Shown here piece by piece: positions 31,879-44,700 of a stretch of DNA of 64,000 nucleotides (positions are counted from its first letter, which is position 1; each line of letters opens with the position of its first letter). Position numbers and translations under genes: made by a program. Source of the stretch: Branchiostoma floridae (Eukaryota > Chordata > Leptocardii > Amphioxiformes > Branchiostomatidae); assembly GCF_000003815.2 (NCBI RefSeq), contig NC_049987.1, forward strand, positions 21,586,187 to 21,650,186, in the 5' to 3' direction. The notes beneath the pieces were generated by a model. The model was not told where the DNA came from and did not search any database. It saw only the letters and a list, made by a program, of their open reading frames with translations.

Positions 31879-34481
31879 ATGCTAAGAAGAGGGACGATAT
31901 TACGAGTTTTAACGAGACAATGTTCAAGGGAAACCGCAAGATGTCTCGGACCGTCACGTCTTCTCAAAGTTCCTCTTCCTCTTGACCGAAGATCCGTCCT
32001 AGGTGGACCGTCGAACTGTCAACTCAGCACACTACGGCTTGATACAAGAATAGAGAGAAGTTTTGCTCCAGTGTTAAATTTTTCACGGACTTATGCTTCA
32101 AAGAAAGGTAAAAAGGTGGAAGGGTTGACGTGGGGAGGGGGGCGTGGTTGATATATAAATTATGCATAGGGCGATTTTTTTGCGTAGGGCCGCGATAACT
32201 TTAAAAGTCAAACTGCGAATTTGTCAGCTTTTTTGTGATATCACAATTTGTGATAGCACCAATACTGATTCCCGCAATTGACCGATTGATTGGTTAAATC
32301 TGTATTGATCTCTTAACAACTTGTAACGTCATGTGTCATTGATGAACAATGATTGAAAGGAAGTCAGTAGTTTAAAATGATAACAAATTGCAGCAGTTCT
32401 TCCCGATGACCTTTACATAAGCACTCCAGGGATTTGTCACACAGTGCCCTGCATGACAACTACCTGGTGTGCTTGTCTAACTATCTAACCAGATTCTAAG
32501 GTCCTTGGGAAGACCTGCCTTGGCTGCTGAGCAAATTCTCTGTCGGCCCTGATTTCCAGGGTAGCTAATAATGGGGTTAAAGCCACATCTGTTCTGTGAT
32601 ATTAGCAGGGTTCCATAACAGTGGGTTCATGGACTACTAAACTGACTATGCCAAATGGCTTTAAGCTTTTTGGCGTAATGGTTTAGCATCTGGGTTTATG
32701 ATCTGGCGGCCCGGATTCGGTGCAGATTCGAATCCATGGAGTCAGGATGCTATTTCTGTTTCTACTCGCCTCTTGTTTTGCTGGTTCTCATGCCGGAAGA
32801 TCACAAATTCAGATGCTAAACCGTTACGCCAAAAGGCTTAAAGCCATCTGGCATGGTCAGTTTAGCAGTCCTTGAACCCCACTGTTACAATCCTAATCAG
32901 CATAACAAAAGTTCTATGCTCCTGACAGGTAAAAAAGGAGCCCAGAAGCCAGCCGAGCCCTCCGACTCAGAGGACAGTGATGAGGAAGACGAGAAGGACC
33001 CTTTAGAGGATGACAGTGATTATGAAGACGTTGATGATTCCAGCGAGCCCAAGGACTACAAGGACATCACCAGGGTCGTTCCTTCTGTACGTTTGGATGC
33101 TGTCCTGAAGGCTGGGCTGGACACCTCCAGACAGTAGGTGGCATTTTGCTTCCTAGCTTTTATCTTATTTTAGCGTCCTTGCTTTTTAGCTTGAGTACCA
33201 TCCTACGTAGTGACCTCTAGCTTAATACTTTCGCTTGCTAACCAGGCAAAGTATTGAGCCAGCAGCCACTACAGAGGATTGCACTCAGGCTACTTGCTTA
33301 TATCCTCAAACCTTAGTGAGCTTTCATCATGAAACTGAACTCCTTCAATTGATTCAAGGAAGTGTAACTCATAGTTTTACATTCATAATGTTTCATGCTT
33401 ATGATACATTATTTTTGGGTGTATGTGATTAATGTAGTATCGCAGTTTGAAGCAATAGTGGCAATGCAACTACAATTTGTATTAAAGTCTTCCATGCTTA
33501 TGATACATAATTTCAGAACTAGTACATGTGCAATCATAGCATGATGATGGAGATAACTGCAAAAGCAGGTATTATAAAGGGTGAATATCCAATTTACAGC
33601 ATCTCTGCAGTTAAATGAATGCAACTGTGTTGATATAACTGTGATATCAATATCATATTTTTACTACACAAATACATATATATTTGAAGAATGTGTCTAA
33701 CATGCAGCTTTCTTTTATTGATTTGTCATGCATTGTGTATCTTTCTTTTTTCAGTAAAATTGAGGAGGAATTCTATTCCAACAAAATCAGGGTGAACGGA
33801 CAGAAAGTGCTGAAAAAGAGCATATCGGTAAGTTGAGAAAATGAGGGACAAATGTTGACTCAGAGCCTGATGATCCTATATACGGTTATAGAGTTATGAC
33901 ACTCAATACAAAAGTTACGCTGAGCAACCTCAGTTTGAAGTTGTGCCAAACAAAACATGGTTACATGGGTATTTTGAACCCTGGATATGCCAGTTAAAAC
34001 AAATTCAGAACCTGATGAAGCTTAACAGGGAAATTTTGCAGAGTCTCAGCATATTTTGTAGTTGAAGGAAGGGGACACGGTTGACCTGATCCGTGGTTCT
34101 TTTTCTGTTGCTTACAACTATCTTCTGTCGCCATTTCACAGAAGATAGTTCATCTTTGATACGACAGTTCCAAAATCATATCCAGTTGCTTGAGTAACTG
34201 CTTTTTGGCATAGTTCATCTTAGCTTGCGTGGGCAGCTTTTATCAAAAGCATCTCTTGCTCCCATATTTTCTAGTTGAAGGAAGGGGACATGGTTGACCT
34301 GATCCGGACCACACAGACAGAACAGGAGAGAATGATGAGCGTCTCGCGGGTCGTGCTGCTGAAGACAGAAAACAGGACGACTCAGTCGGGGAACACGTAC
34401 GTGCAGCTGAGGAGATGGAAGGCTCTGCTCATCCCCAACCCCAAGAAGAGACAGGGAGTCACGGAACAGACGGATGAATAA
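31879..34481 (+). CDS. MTRES1: MTRES1 (C6orf203), mitochondrial RNA-binding S4-like protein
   Basis: Four plus-strand exons, 714 nt, 237 aa (human 240): 31879-32107, 32929-33133, 33755-33827, 34275-34481. GT-AG at all junctions; phases join. The human protein supports mitochondrial transcription and ribosome rescue and binds RNA through an S4-like fold. Residues 1-75 are Arg/Ser/Leu-rich with almost no acid, as expected for a mitochondrial presequence. Residues ~85-120 are a strongly acidic linker (SEDSDEEDEKDPLEDD). The S4-like part is ~128-237 with VRLDAVLKAGLDTSRHKIEE, VNGQKV and the C-terminal LRRWKALLIP, which matches human LRRWKSL. The first ATG is taken because it begins the presequence-like stretch. 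An AATAAA overlaps the stop codon. Confidence 0.92.
32616..32887. repeat. Fold-back element with tRNA-like boxes
   Basis: Arms of ~88 bp (32616-32703 and 32799-32887) are inverted copies with ~90% match by eye. Each carries an A-box-like TGGCGTAATGG or TGGCGTAACGG. A B-box-like GATTCGAATCC lies at 32725-32735 in the loop. It ends 41 bp before exon 2 of MTRES1. Confidence 0.8.
34055..34100 (+). repeat. Duplicate of MTRES1 exon 4 start with its acceptor
   Basis: TAGTTGAAGGAAGGGGACAC then GGTTGACCTGATCCG matches 34272-34307 except for one or two bases. It lies ~215 bp upstream in intron 3. Confidence 0.9.
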
Positions 34482-34482
34482 A
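34477..34482 (+). terminator. Polyadenylation signal overlapping the MTRES1 stop codon
   Basis: AATAAA covers the TAA stop (34479-34481). If used, the 3' UTR would be only ~15-30 nt. A further AATAAA lies at ~34918. Confidence 0.5.
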
Positions 34483-36323
34483 GAGACTATGTACACAACC
34501 ATAGCTTTATTTTCAGCGATGTTGCAGTGACCGTCTATCACCATCCCAATACCAGTCACATTTGGCGAGAATCGATCGGACAATGATTCTGCGGCAATCG
34601 CCTGATCCTCGCTTATGATAATTACTTAATTGCACAACAATTGTACAAGGTACAAAGTATGGCATATATGTGACAGGGACGGTTTTCAGGTGAAAAATGC
34701 GCGCAACCTTGTGTCGATGTTGAATATGGCGGATCGTCCATTGATACGCCCGAAGATTGTGGATAATGTGACAGGGGTATAAGGGCAATTCTGACTGGTT
34801 CATATTGTACCACTAGTACTGCACACAGATGCGGTCACAAATGTATGTAATACGTTTATGCAGTGATGTTGAGACGTTTACAATGCGGTCCCAAAACGGT
34901 CACCAAAACATCAGTGAAAATAAAGCTGTAGTTGTTTAAAAAGGAGTCTCTTTATTCAGTGACTTGCCAACCTAATGAAACTATTCACGGAGAAAGAAAG
35001 AAATGTCTTGGAAATGTCGCCTTCAAAGTTCTTCCTGAAATTGTCAATAGTTAAGATCAGGAGATGCTGTTGCAGTCCTATCCATGTAACTTGTAACCTC
35101 CCAGTGGCCTTTGCGTCACACCTTGGAGTGGCCTTTGGGTCTTGTTATGTAGACCAATCATAGCCAAAGCCATGGCTGTAAAAGGATTGGTTAACTTGAA
35201 AAAATCAAGTCTAAAATGAAATTGTATCAAATCCTTCAACATATTACACGAAAGAAGGTAAAAGTCAGCCGATAATATTTAACAAGGCATTTATTACGTC
35301 ATAATTTTACTGTCCTAGGACGTCATTATATTAAATACAACATCAGATGCCAAAAGATGAAATAAAGAATGCATTAAACAATATTGCCAATGTGCCTGAT
35401 CTACTTTGTCATTATGTCGATTGCAAGATTCAGATAAGAGCTGAATGTTTTCTCCCTGATTTCGTCAGATGTATTTTGCCTTGTGTACCTTTACATTGTG
35501 AACCCCATTTCCTCCAGAAGATGTTTCGTCTTGATGATGTTGTCTCCAAGCGTGTCCACTAAGAGTCATAGTTCCAGCAATATCATGAGCTATGCCTGCC
35601 CATCGGATGGTAACCTCTGCAAAATCAATGTAATTGTGTGAAAAATTGTGTGAAACCTGTGCAAAAAAGTTGCCTTCATCATGAGTTTTTACGGAGATAC
35701 ATATGACTGAAATAACCAACTTTCTGTGTAAATAGACGAAAATCGATGCTCGCAGATTTCATCCAAAAAATCAAGTCAGCTGGACCAAAGAACCAAATGT
35801 TCTCAACAGCTCAATAGAGTCATTAAGCTGTCCTGGATACAATCTTCTTTTATATATAAACGCCCGAAGTATTCGTGATTGAGTTGTAACGAAGTATTTC
35901 ATGTATCTCAATTGACCTTTTGAATTCACCTGCGATCACTCCGGCGAGCTCGCTCGGAATCTCCACATAACTAGTTTCATCCACCCCTCTTTGTCATCGT
36001 GCTGGTAAACGTTCACAATATAAGGCTGATTAAGGAGTAGAACCTGCTCAACAAGGGGATGTACGTAAAATACCACTCTCATGTTGCTGTTGGTGATGGA
36101 GAAGAGAGCTATTAGAAAAGGTTAGACCAGCGACCTACGTATACCTGCAACTAGCTGTACGTGATGTGCATTTCAGGGAGCGAGGAAGAAAAGACGCTCA
36201 TCCGTCGTCGTGACAGAAGAACCAAGAGAGAGAGAGTATTGTGTTGTTTTTTTTCCCTGTTCATAACGCCAGTGAGATCATAGCTCACGGATAGACGCTT
36301 TGCTTTCATCGAACAACTGAAGA
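34482..36323. other. Region between MTRES1 and the GPCR gene
   Basis: No firm gene. Two exon-like pieces on the minus strand (35467-35619 and ~35938-36119) are listed separately. The remainder is AT-rich without a pattern I can name. Confidence 0.4.
35467..36119 (-). other. Possible exons of an unrecognised minus-strand gene
   Basis: A frame ending at 35467 follows an acceptor TTTTGCAG near 35620 and reads EVTIRWAGIAHDIAG onward. Upstream, a stretch ending in the donor-like CGCAG/GTGAAT near 35930 can be read in a frame that joins it in phase 1 (ETSYVEIPSELAGVIA). A different frame over 35938-36119 is also open (VNVYQHDDKEGWMKLV) after an acceptor-like CTAATAG. The readings conflict and no family is recognised, so this is only a lead. 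Confidence 0.2.
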
Positions 36324-37463
36324 ATGAATCGCAGAAGCAACTACATCGGGACGACGCTTGTGGTCCTCGTCATTTCAGCTCGCTACACTGGGGTAGGTTT
36401 GGCTTCAGGAAGGAGCTTAGATGTTACCAAACAGGCCGGGGAAACATCGAACATCCTCCGCAACTCTACACTCCGAAATGGCTCTACGGAGATATGCGAC
36501 ACATTTGAAGCTACAAACAGTTCTAAGATAGGAGAAAACAAAACTCTAGACGTCCTAGTATGTCGCCAGAATCACTCAAAATCATCGGCTCCTGACATGG
36601 AGCTCGAGATCCGTTCACCCGCACGTGAATACGTTGTTTTATGTATTGGTGTGTGGACAGTCGTGGCGAACAGCCTCCCGCTAGCGGCCATCGTCAAGCA
36701 CGAACAGCTCCACACGCCCGTGTACATCCTCATGGCTATTAACCTGGCGGCAAGTGACGTCCTGACCGGCGCAACGGTGGTCATTCTGTTTCTGTTGATC
36801 CACACCTACACGCAGTCTATCCTCTCTAACACTATGTTACACTTCATCTTCACCTCGGCCTTTCTCACTGGGCTGTCCACAGCCTTCGGGCTCCTGGCCC
36901 TGACGGCTGAACGCTACTGGTTCATCGTGCATGGAATGACCTACGTCAGCAACGTCACCAACGACAAGTGCAAGGTCGTGGTGGTGATCGTCTGGATGTT
37001 GTCTGTCGCATTGGCCATGCTGCCAAACTTTGGATGGCACTGCCCAAGTCGTGCCGAGGAGGGATGCGTTCCGTTGGGCGGAGGGTTGGCTCACGGGTAC
37101 GTAGTCCTCGTCCAGGTGTTCATTTTCAGCGCGATGGCGGGGATCGTCCTCCTCAACGCGAGCGTGTTCTGGTGCCTGTGGAAGCACGTCAACGCCATCG
37201 CTGACCAAGAAGCCGCGGTGGGCGCCGAGTCGAGCACAAGCAGGAGATCCGCCATCACAGTCGGCATTGTAACCGTCGCGTTCTTGGTGGGATGGTTGCC
37301 GTTGCTCATCAAAATGTCCTTTCCATCGGACGTCAGCGACGTCCACATGGTGTTCATGATATTAAACTCAGCGATGAATCCTGTCATCTACGGGTTCCGT
37401 TTGTCGGAGGTTCGGCGCAGCGTTGCTCGACTCTTCCTGAACTGCAGCGGAAACGACAACTAG
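36324..37463 (+). CDS. Intronless rhodopsin-class GPCR, EDG/S1P/cannabinoid-like
   Basis: Single-exon frame of 379 aa. The N-terminus has a hydrophobic segment (~9-27, possible signal peptide) and five N-glycosylation sequons (N47, N52, N65, N72, N83). Seven hydrophobic segments start near 101, 131, 170, 216, 258, 310 and 342. Family markers: N116 in TM1, LAASD with D145 in TM2, ERY 196-198, GWLP 323-326 in TM6, NPVIY 352-356. There is no Cys at the start of TM3, while C240 and C248 lie close together after LPNFGW. This pattern of an internal loop-2 disulfide without the usual TM3 bridge is known from the S1P/LPA/cannabinoid receptor group. The ligand cannot be read from sequence. GC content is higher than the surroundings, as usual for coding DNA here. 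Confidence 0.88.
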   Translation: MNRRSNYIGTTLVVLVISARYTGVGLASGRSLDVTKQAGETSNILRNSTLRNGSTEICDTFEATNSSKIGENKTLDVLVCRQNHSKSSAPDMELEIRSPAREYVVLCIGVWTVVANSLPLAAIVKHEQLHTPVYILMAINLAASDVLTGATVVILFLLIHTYTQSILSNTMLHFIFTSAFLTGLSTAFGLLALTAERYWFIVHGMTYVSNVTNDKCKVVVVIVWMLSVALAMLPNFGWHCPSRAEEGCVPLGGGLAHGYVVLVQVFIFSAMAGIVLLNASVFWCLWKHVNAIADQEAAVGAESSTSRRSAITVGIVTVAFLVGWLPLLIKMSFPSDVSDVHMVFMILNSAMNPVIYGFRLSEVRRSVARLFLNCSGNDN

Positions 37464-38718
37464 CTTGGCTCTGACCTTTCGTAGACCTTAGACATTCTCC
37501 CCATAACTAAATGTTTGTTTGTTTGTTTTCTTTGTTTTCTCATGTTTTCATGAGGGAAGAGATAAGGGTCAGACAAAGTATGCAACTGAGATACAGTTTA
37601 CGTGTTGTATTGGCTGTTAATCAATCTTGTTTATGAATAAGATAAAAACATATTTTATCCTCGCAGCGTATAAGAGCGTAAACATGATACAGAAATGTGA
37701 CTTGCCCTTGTTATGGCTGAAAACCAAAGGTTTTGTCTTGCAGATTACAGAAAGCGTTTCGCTGAGTCACCTGTTGTTTTCATGTACATAATGGTTGATG
37801 AGATGATGATGACAATGATCGTTATGTATTTATTTCATGTACAGATCCTTTAGACGCAGCTGTGAACAGGTTTTGTGATTTGATGGTAACGGCCGTTAAG
37901 CCGGAATAATGTAAGGAAAAAATACACAAAGGCTTGAGATGTTTTAGTTACGAGCATGCAGGCCCAAGCTTATGACAGCTTTCATTTATCTGAATTAATG
38001 GGCTAAATTCAGCAGATGAAGAATCCATGATTTCAGTAATTTCATCTGGTATCACCAATCTTCCGACCATCAAGTTTTCAAGACGAAAATAGATGTGATA
38101 ACTTACATGTTACAAATAATCAGGTCTCGTGAGTGTGAGGAATGTGACAGGTCTATATAATCATAATTTATAAAAATCACCAGATACAGTTATGAAGGTT
38201 CGATATCCAAGTAGACAATATTCAACTGCAATTCAGTCTCTACAACTGGATAAAAAAAACGAGATTACTTCCGGACGCTTTGAGTGACATCCATCACTCT
38301 TCTTCAGCGTCACTAGAATGGACCGGTACCAGAAAGCCTTCATCTATGACGGGGGCCGTACATACTTCTAGTCGCCTTTGACGGCGACCTATCAAATATT
38401 CGAGAGTCTCGTGTCAGATCACATAACTGGAGTAATTTGATCAGTCAATCGGAAGAAATCTGCAGGCAGACTTGCAGTTTCCTGTTTTGCCGCCGTAGGC
38501 TGTCCGTAGAACGCAATATCGAACAAAAAGAACCCCCTATCTCGAACACCTCCGCCAAAAACAGTTCCATAGAACATGATCGAACATGGGGCGGGGCTCA
38601 GTTTCGGTCCATTATGACGGGGGCTGTACAGACTTTCAGTCAACTTTGACCTATTTTCACGTGTTTGTCACATATCTTCTCAATGACTGTAATTTATGGT
38701 TTCATACATATTGTCTCC
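37464..38718. other. Convergent intergenic region with a retroelement remnant
   Basis: 3' flanks of the GPCR and of sialyltransferase gene A. The span 38226-38650 has a minus-strand hairpin (GACGCTGAAGAAGAGTGATG and following) and two similar direct copies of ATGACGGGGGCYGTACA. Those resemble the end sequences of dispersed Penelope-like or similar retroelements. Confidence 0.45.
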
Positions 38719-41700
38719 TCACCGACACGCATTGGTTTTCAGACGGAGAACTCCTGAGTTGTGCAGACTTTGCAGTTGTTTGAACTCATCGGGTACGTTG
38801 TGCCGTGGGGTGGGGACGGCATTGTCGAAGTAGTGCTCAGTCAGGCGTGTGTTGTTCCTGTCGGAGTGGAAGGGCCAGAAGCCGTACAGGCGCACCTCTG
38901 CGCACATTTGTGTGGCCGCACTGACTAGGAATAGTCCTGGATAAAACAGACAAGAAGGAAGGATATGCAAAATGGTCAGCATGAGATATAAGGTACAGCT
39001 AGGAAGCAATTCATCCAGCAGTTATTGCTGATTATTGAAAAACAAACCTTGACAAATTCTGATTTTCCAGTTCATCATTGTCATGTCCCAAGTTGAGACG
39101 TTCTGAATGTCTTCTAGGGATCTCTATTGGAAGAATCAACCAGATTGCAATCTCTATCATTATATTTACCCGTGGTTGCTCTATTATGTCCCAGACCATG
39201 CTTACTCCAGTACCCCTGTGCTTGTTTCATGAAATCTGGGTGAGGTATGATGACTTGGTTCCTGATGTGACGTATCTCCCTCAGGACTTCGTGTGCTGCG
39301 ATGGTCAAGTTCACGTAGTTCTTACTGAAGAACGCTGGGATCCAAAGGTAACTGTCTCCGTACACTGCGAGGTCCTGTACAAAGGCTTCCACGTTTTCAG
39401 ACTTTGTTTGCTCTGCAAATGAGTTGTATCTAGATTTAACAAGAGAAAACAAAATCACTGACAGTAGTCATGCAGCTTTCTTGTATTGTATGCCCGACCA
39501 ACAGTAACCAACTAACTACAAAAACCGTATAGGTAACGTTAGAATCCAGTTCCACGATCACAGTTTTACTTTATACGTGATAACTACTTGTACCTTCTCC
39601 CCTTCTCAAGTTAGGCGACCTCATATGTACGATCGGATGAGTATGTATGTCACAGTACGTAAGAACTAACGGATATGATAATCCTCTCTGGTTTGTTCTC
39701 GCTTACAAACAAACAGAATCTACACAAAATAACAAGAGTATTCTGTTATCATGATTGATGAAATTATTCAAACTGTATTGAAGTATTATATGTATATTGC
39801 AAACTCGACAATGCGTACATGTATGTATGATTTCTTTGGAGATTGGATATTTCAGTATCATTATCTACAAAACGCACTTATACGCGAACTGGCCGGGGTT
39901 GATAGTGATAAGGTTGGTTTTCTTTCCGATGTCCTTCAGATATTCATCATCCATTGGAGCCATGTTACATCTGCAAAATACGGGAAGACATTTTATGTTT
40001 TATCTTTTTATTTATTTGAGAGAGGGAATATGACACATAGAATGTATATCTGCAGCGTGGACATGGGGCTACGTTTAAACAACGTCAACGATGCCAAAGC
40101 ATAAGAGGTCTAGAGAATGCAACACAAAGTATTCCGTATCACCGGGGTTTGTACCTTGCACCCAAAGGTACCGACCCGGAGCGTCCGAACGTGGAAGGGA
40201 TATCCGACCCGCGGTAGGGTAGGGACCAAGAGTGATGCAGAGTACACCGAGTCCTATGCTTTTCATGTTGTACCCACCCAAAAATACACACAGAAAATGT
40301 GATAACCTAAACACAAACTCGGAGGCGTCTATCTCCTCTCCACAGCCGCTTCCCTTCAGTATCCCGCCGTTCCCTACCACACTGCACGTGTTGAAGCGCC
40401 TGTCCTTAAACGGGCTTTCCTTGGACGAAAAATTTAGAAAGTTGAATAATATGAATAGAAGTATAACATTTATGTCAAAGTGAATGTTCGTATACTATCA
40501 TCAGTATAATGGTGATGAAATCGGTAGACTTTTGGTGTAAGTGAAGAGTAAGAGAAGAAGATATCTTGGACATCAAATCATCCTGGAGTCGAGCTAGCCT
40601 TTGAGCTTGCCTCCATAGCAGGCTCTCTCAAAAATGATGATGATGTCATAGAATGCAAAAATCAGTCCCAGAATCAAAGAAGCAAAGGAACTAAAATGAA
40701 TACTCCATCATTTGGTAACGTTATACCGTGCTCTGTGTGTTTAATCATTTGTTGAACCTTCCTGGCCAAATAGATTCAATATTGAAGGCCATTATTTTTT
40801 GAGGGGGAGGGGGGCAACCCTTTTTTATTCGCACGCTCGCATCAGTTTTGGGGTTCCCAAGAGGATATCATCCATATAATCGAATCAACATGGCATTACG
40901 AGGTGAACGAATGGACCGATCCCAAAGCCCCGCCCCCCTGTTCGATCATGGTTCTATTTCGAACACCTCCTTAAACAAGAAATCTTTTTAAAAAAGCTGT
41001 GCCTTGCCGCGTGGTAGGAATATCGTCAGGAAAAGGTAGGTCGGCACTTCAAGCCCGGCAAGGCAAAATGCTGTGCCTTGGCGTGCAGTAAGGATAATTT
41101 GCTTGTCTGCTAAATACGTATTATTAAAATTTTGACACTAGAAACCACGAAAATGAGAAAATCTTACGATTATATTTGAAAGGCAACACTCTGAAAATAC
41201 AAATGGCATTCTGTGCCCATCATCAACCCAAAATACGATCTTTTTCACGTGCACGTGTTTACGGTATAGGCCGCATGTAGCCAGTCACAAGTATGCAAAT
41301 GAGCTAACTATATTTAGTACCATGCAAACACCGCATGTGACCATGTTGGAACACGTTTTCAGCTGTGTTTGCCGACGAATTCCTGCCGTTAGGGAGAATT
41401 TGCGGCCTCAAAACTGATATCACAAGTGAAGCGAAGTTATAGTTGTTGTTTTACTTTCATTATTTTGAAAGAACTTTGTAGCGTCATAGCGAGATCAACC
41501 GATATGTTTGGATGACATAGCGGCGCGGAAATATATGCTTCGACGGCGTGAATTTTGAGCAAAAATACCGCAGAATTATGGTTAGAAAACCCAAGGAGCT
41601 TTTATCCTTGGAAAACCCCACATTTTATTATTTCAGGGGTCCCTGGTCCAATTTAAAAGAAATAATAAGTGTACCGTCCAAAATAAGAACGTAGCGGGTG

Positions 41701-44700
41701 GATTCTGCGGCTGAAAAAAATAAACGTAACTGTTACCTAAACATGCACTCTTGAAAATGCAGACCAAAAAGTCCCAAAGGTGGGTTTTCATGGTTCTGGT
41801 CGCATGACGAAAATATTCTTATATCAAATGGATGTTATAAAAAGGTAAAAGGACAATTGAAAAAAAAAAACTTTCACTAGGCGGGTTCGAACCGGGGTCG
41901 GCAGTGTGGCGACTATTCACGCTAACCACTACGCCATGCTAACATTCCCAGTACCACCTCGTATTAACAGGTATCCAAATCTAAGGCATAACTTTGAATA
42001 CGTCCGTCCGTTCATTCCAAGATTCAAAGATTCTAATGTCTAATCCTCCGAAAAATGTCTAAACAACTGTTACTTATGTGAAAAGTTTGTAATGAGACGA
42101 GAGCCTGGCAAAATAATGTCGGGAAAGGCATGTTACAAGCTCTGATTGGCTGGCTGGAATCTCGGTGTGTCAATAGCCTGTTTAGGCTATAGGCACACTC
42201 AGTGTGTCAATAGCCACAGCGATATAACAAAATGATCCTAAATATTATCTATTGCGACTTCTCGTGTGACGTTTTGAGCTGGCGCTCTCCTAAACTCACG
42301 TTAGCGTTTTGCTGCAGTCTCGGAAGGCCTCTCCAACGTTTTGATGACGTCATGGCTACTTATATATTCACATGCAATTTATTAGCCTGATTTGGAAATT
42401 GTTTCATCTTTATGAATAGCTAATGCAATTCTTGTTGCGAGATAATGCACTTGATTTTATGTCACTCCAAATGAATTTGGAATTTTACCATACAAACGCT
42501 TCATTTATTCAATGTAACCAAATATTAAATGCTTTTAGAACCGACCGCAAACAGAAACAAATACGTAAAATGGACGGTTTAAAATTCAACAGGGATGTAC
42601 CATTGTCTGCCTGAGCCGTCAAACTTGTCCATGAGAAAGGCGATTTGGAAGGGCCTTTGGAAGGGGCTTTGGAAGGGCTGGGTTAAAAGGTCCGTCCATT
42701 GATCCATGGAAAAAAGCTGGCGTAAAGCCTTGCCTGGCGGCAAGGCAAAAAATAGCCATTTCTGTCCCACGGGGGCAGTTTTTGACGGACTTGTTCGAAA
42801 TAGAATATTTGTTCGATATGGCGTTCGACAGGATCGGTCCATTCTTCTCTGACACTCACTTTAGGAAATCGGTCGAAGGCGTCTCTGCTCACGTTCATGA
42901 TCACTTCTTCTGATTCATACCGCCTTACGGTGAAGTTCAGGGGCGCGTTGTGTCGAGTCGTCACGAAATTCCCGTTCTGGAGATGACCGCCATGTAACAT
43001 TTGTTTCCTGTGGAGTGAACGGAAACAAATTAATTACATTCTTTCAAGGAGCTAGTTATAGAAGAAGTTTATTCGCAAGTTCGTGCCCGAGGGCTAATTG
43101 CAAGTACCTAGTATAAACATAGTAGATATACAAGTGACAATGGAACAATATTCTTATCCAATACTAGTGTTGGCTATTTCTAAACAGGTTGGGTTTCACT
43201 TCTTTTTTTTGGAAGCAGAGGGAAACGAAAAGCCCCACCTTTTCTAAAATTTGTGGGTTCTGCGATTTCAAGACTGTCAATGCGGGGAAGTTGGGATTTG
43301 CCTTTGTGGCTTCTCTAAACAGAGCGATTCTTTCGGTTTGGTTGAATGAACACTTAGAAATAAAATGTGTTAGAATAAAATGCGTCTTGGAAATGAAATG
43401 TGTTATATGCCAAGAGCATCTGTCTCCCTCTGTCTTCATTTCTGTGTTTTCAATACAGATGATAATTCCAAGAAAAGTGTTTTTATAAACTTGTATTAAT
43501 CAAATCTTTGGTTTGAAGACGTGCATCTTACCGAACTAAATCCGCAGCTGTTTTGTTGTAGACCCATGCTGGTGCGACCGTTGGTATGGACTGCACAAAT
43601 TTCTGGTCGGCGCGGAACTTTTCCAGAGCAGCTGCCCCCTCCAGTACCCATTTATAATACTGGTGTTTCTTCCTGGAATCAAACGAATAAATCAATTTTT
43701 AACGGCAATTTTAAGTCTTTTGCACCAATTTTGTTCGTATTTGATGATGTTAAGTCTTCGAATTCGTCTTTTTGTCTTTTTCAATGCCTAGATACAACTG
43801 CCTTTGTCGATTAAGTCTTTAGAGCAGGAGCATTAAGAGCAGGACAATTAAGTCAACACGTAGCAAAAATGCATCAAATGAAATTATAAACAAGAGATTT
43901 AACATTGGAACATATATTAGACGTTTTGGTTCTGCCGATGTATTGGTAATCTCATGTCTCTTGTCGTCATCTCTTACTTTCTTTACCATTAATCAAACAG
44001 CTACGAAGAGTAACGCAGAACAGAATGAGAAAAAATTCACGGATATCACAGATTTAGCTACAAATGAACGTTTTATGTAGCCTTTGTAATTGCTCATGTA
44101 CCTTTTCTGTCCATCTTTCGGCTTTTCCACTAGTGTATTTTTGAGCCCTACTGATGCGTCGGCAACGTTGTCGTCTCTTCTTCTGCCTTCGTCGTTTACT
44201 TTCTTTGTACGATTTCTTAGGGAAATGAAACATAATGTTGTTACGGGTAGATTATTCATTAGTCAAGCAGCCTTGAGACGAGATTGAGATGCGATAGTAA
44301 TTTGTTGCCCAAACTGACACATACGATGGTGCTTCAGAAAGTAATGCTACTGCATTTCAATCTCAAGAGAATATACTTCAGGATGTCTTTACCTTTCTGC
44401 CAGATTGCAACTCATTCGATGAAAAAATGAGCCTGTTATAAAACCAGTTTCTGAAGCACCCTCGTAACGCAAGTTAGACAGCCTGTATGTACCAGTATAA
44501 GTTTAGGACATATTTTGAGAACCTAATGCACTCCAATCTACCTTTTCTGTCCATCTTTCGGCCTGTCCACCGGTGTGTTTTTCATCCCCACCGGTGTGTT
44601 GGTGGTGTTGTCGTCTCTCCTTCTGTCTCCATCTTTTACTCTCATGGGGAGATTTCTGGGAAAAGGAAATTTTCTTTTCTTTTCTTTTCTGTTCAAGCAG

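Noticed and set aside
36837-37346. 169-aa minus-strand frame
   Set aside because: Antisense shadow of the GPCR coding region.
43189-43488. 99-aa plus-strand frame
   Set aside because: Intronic in sialyltransferase gene A, no recognisable motif, no partner exons.
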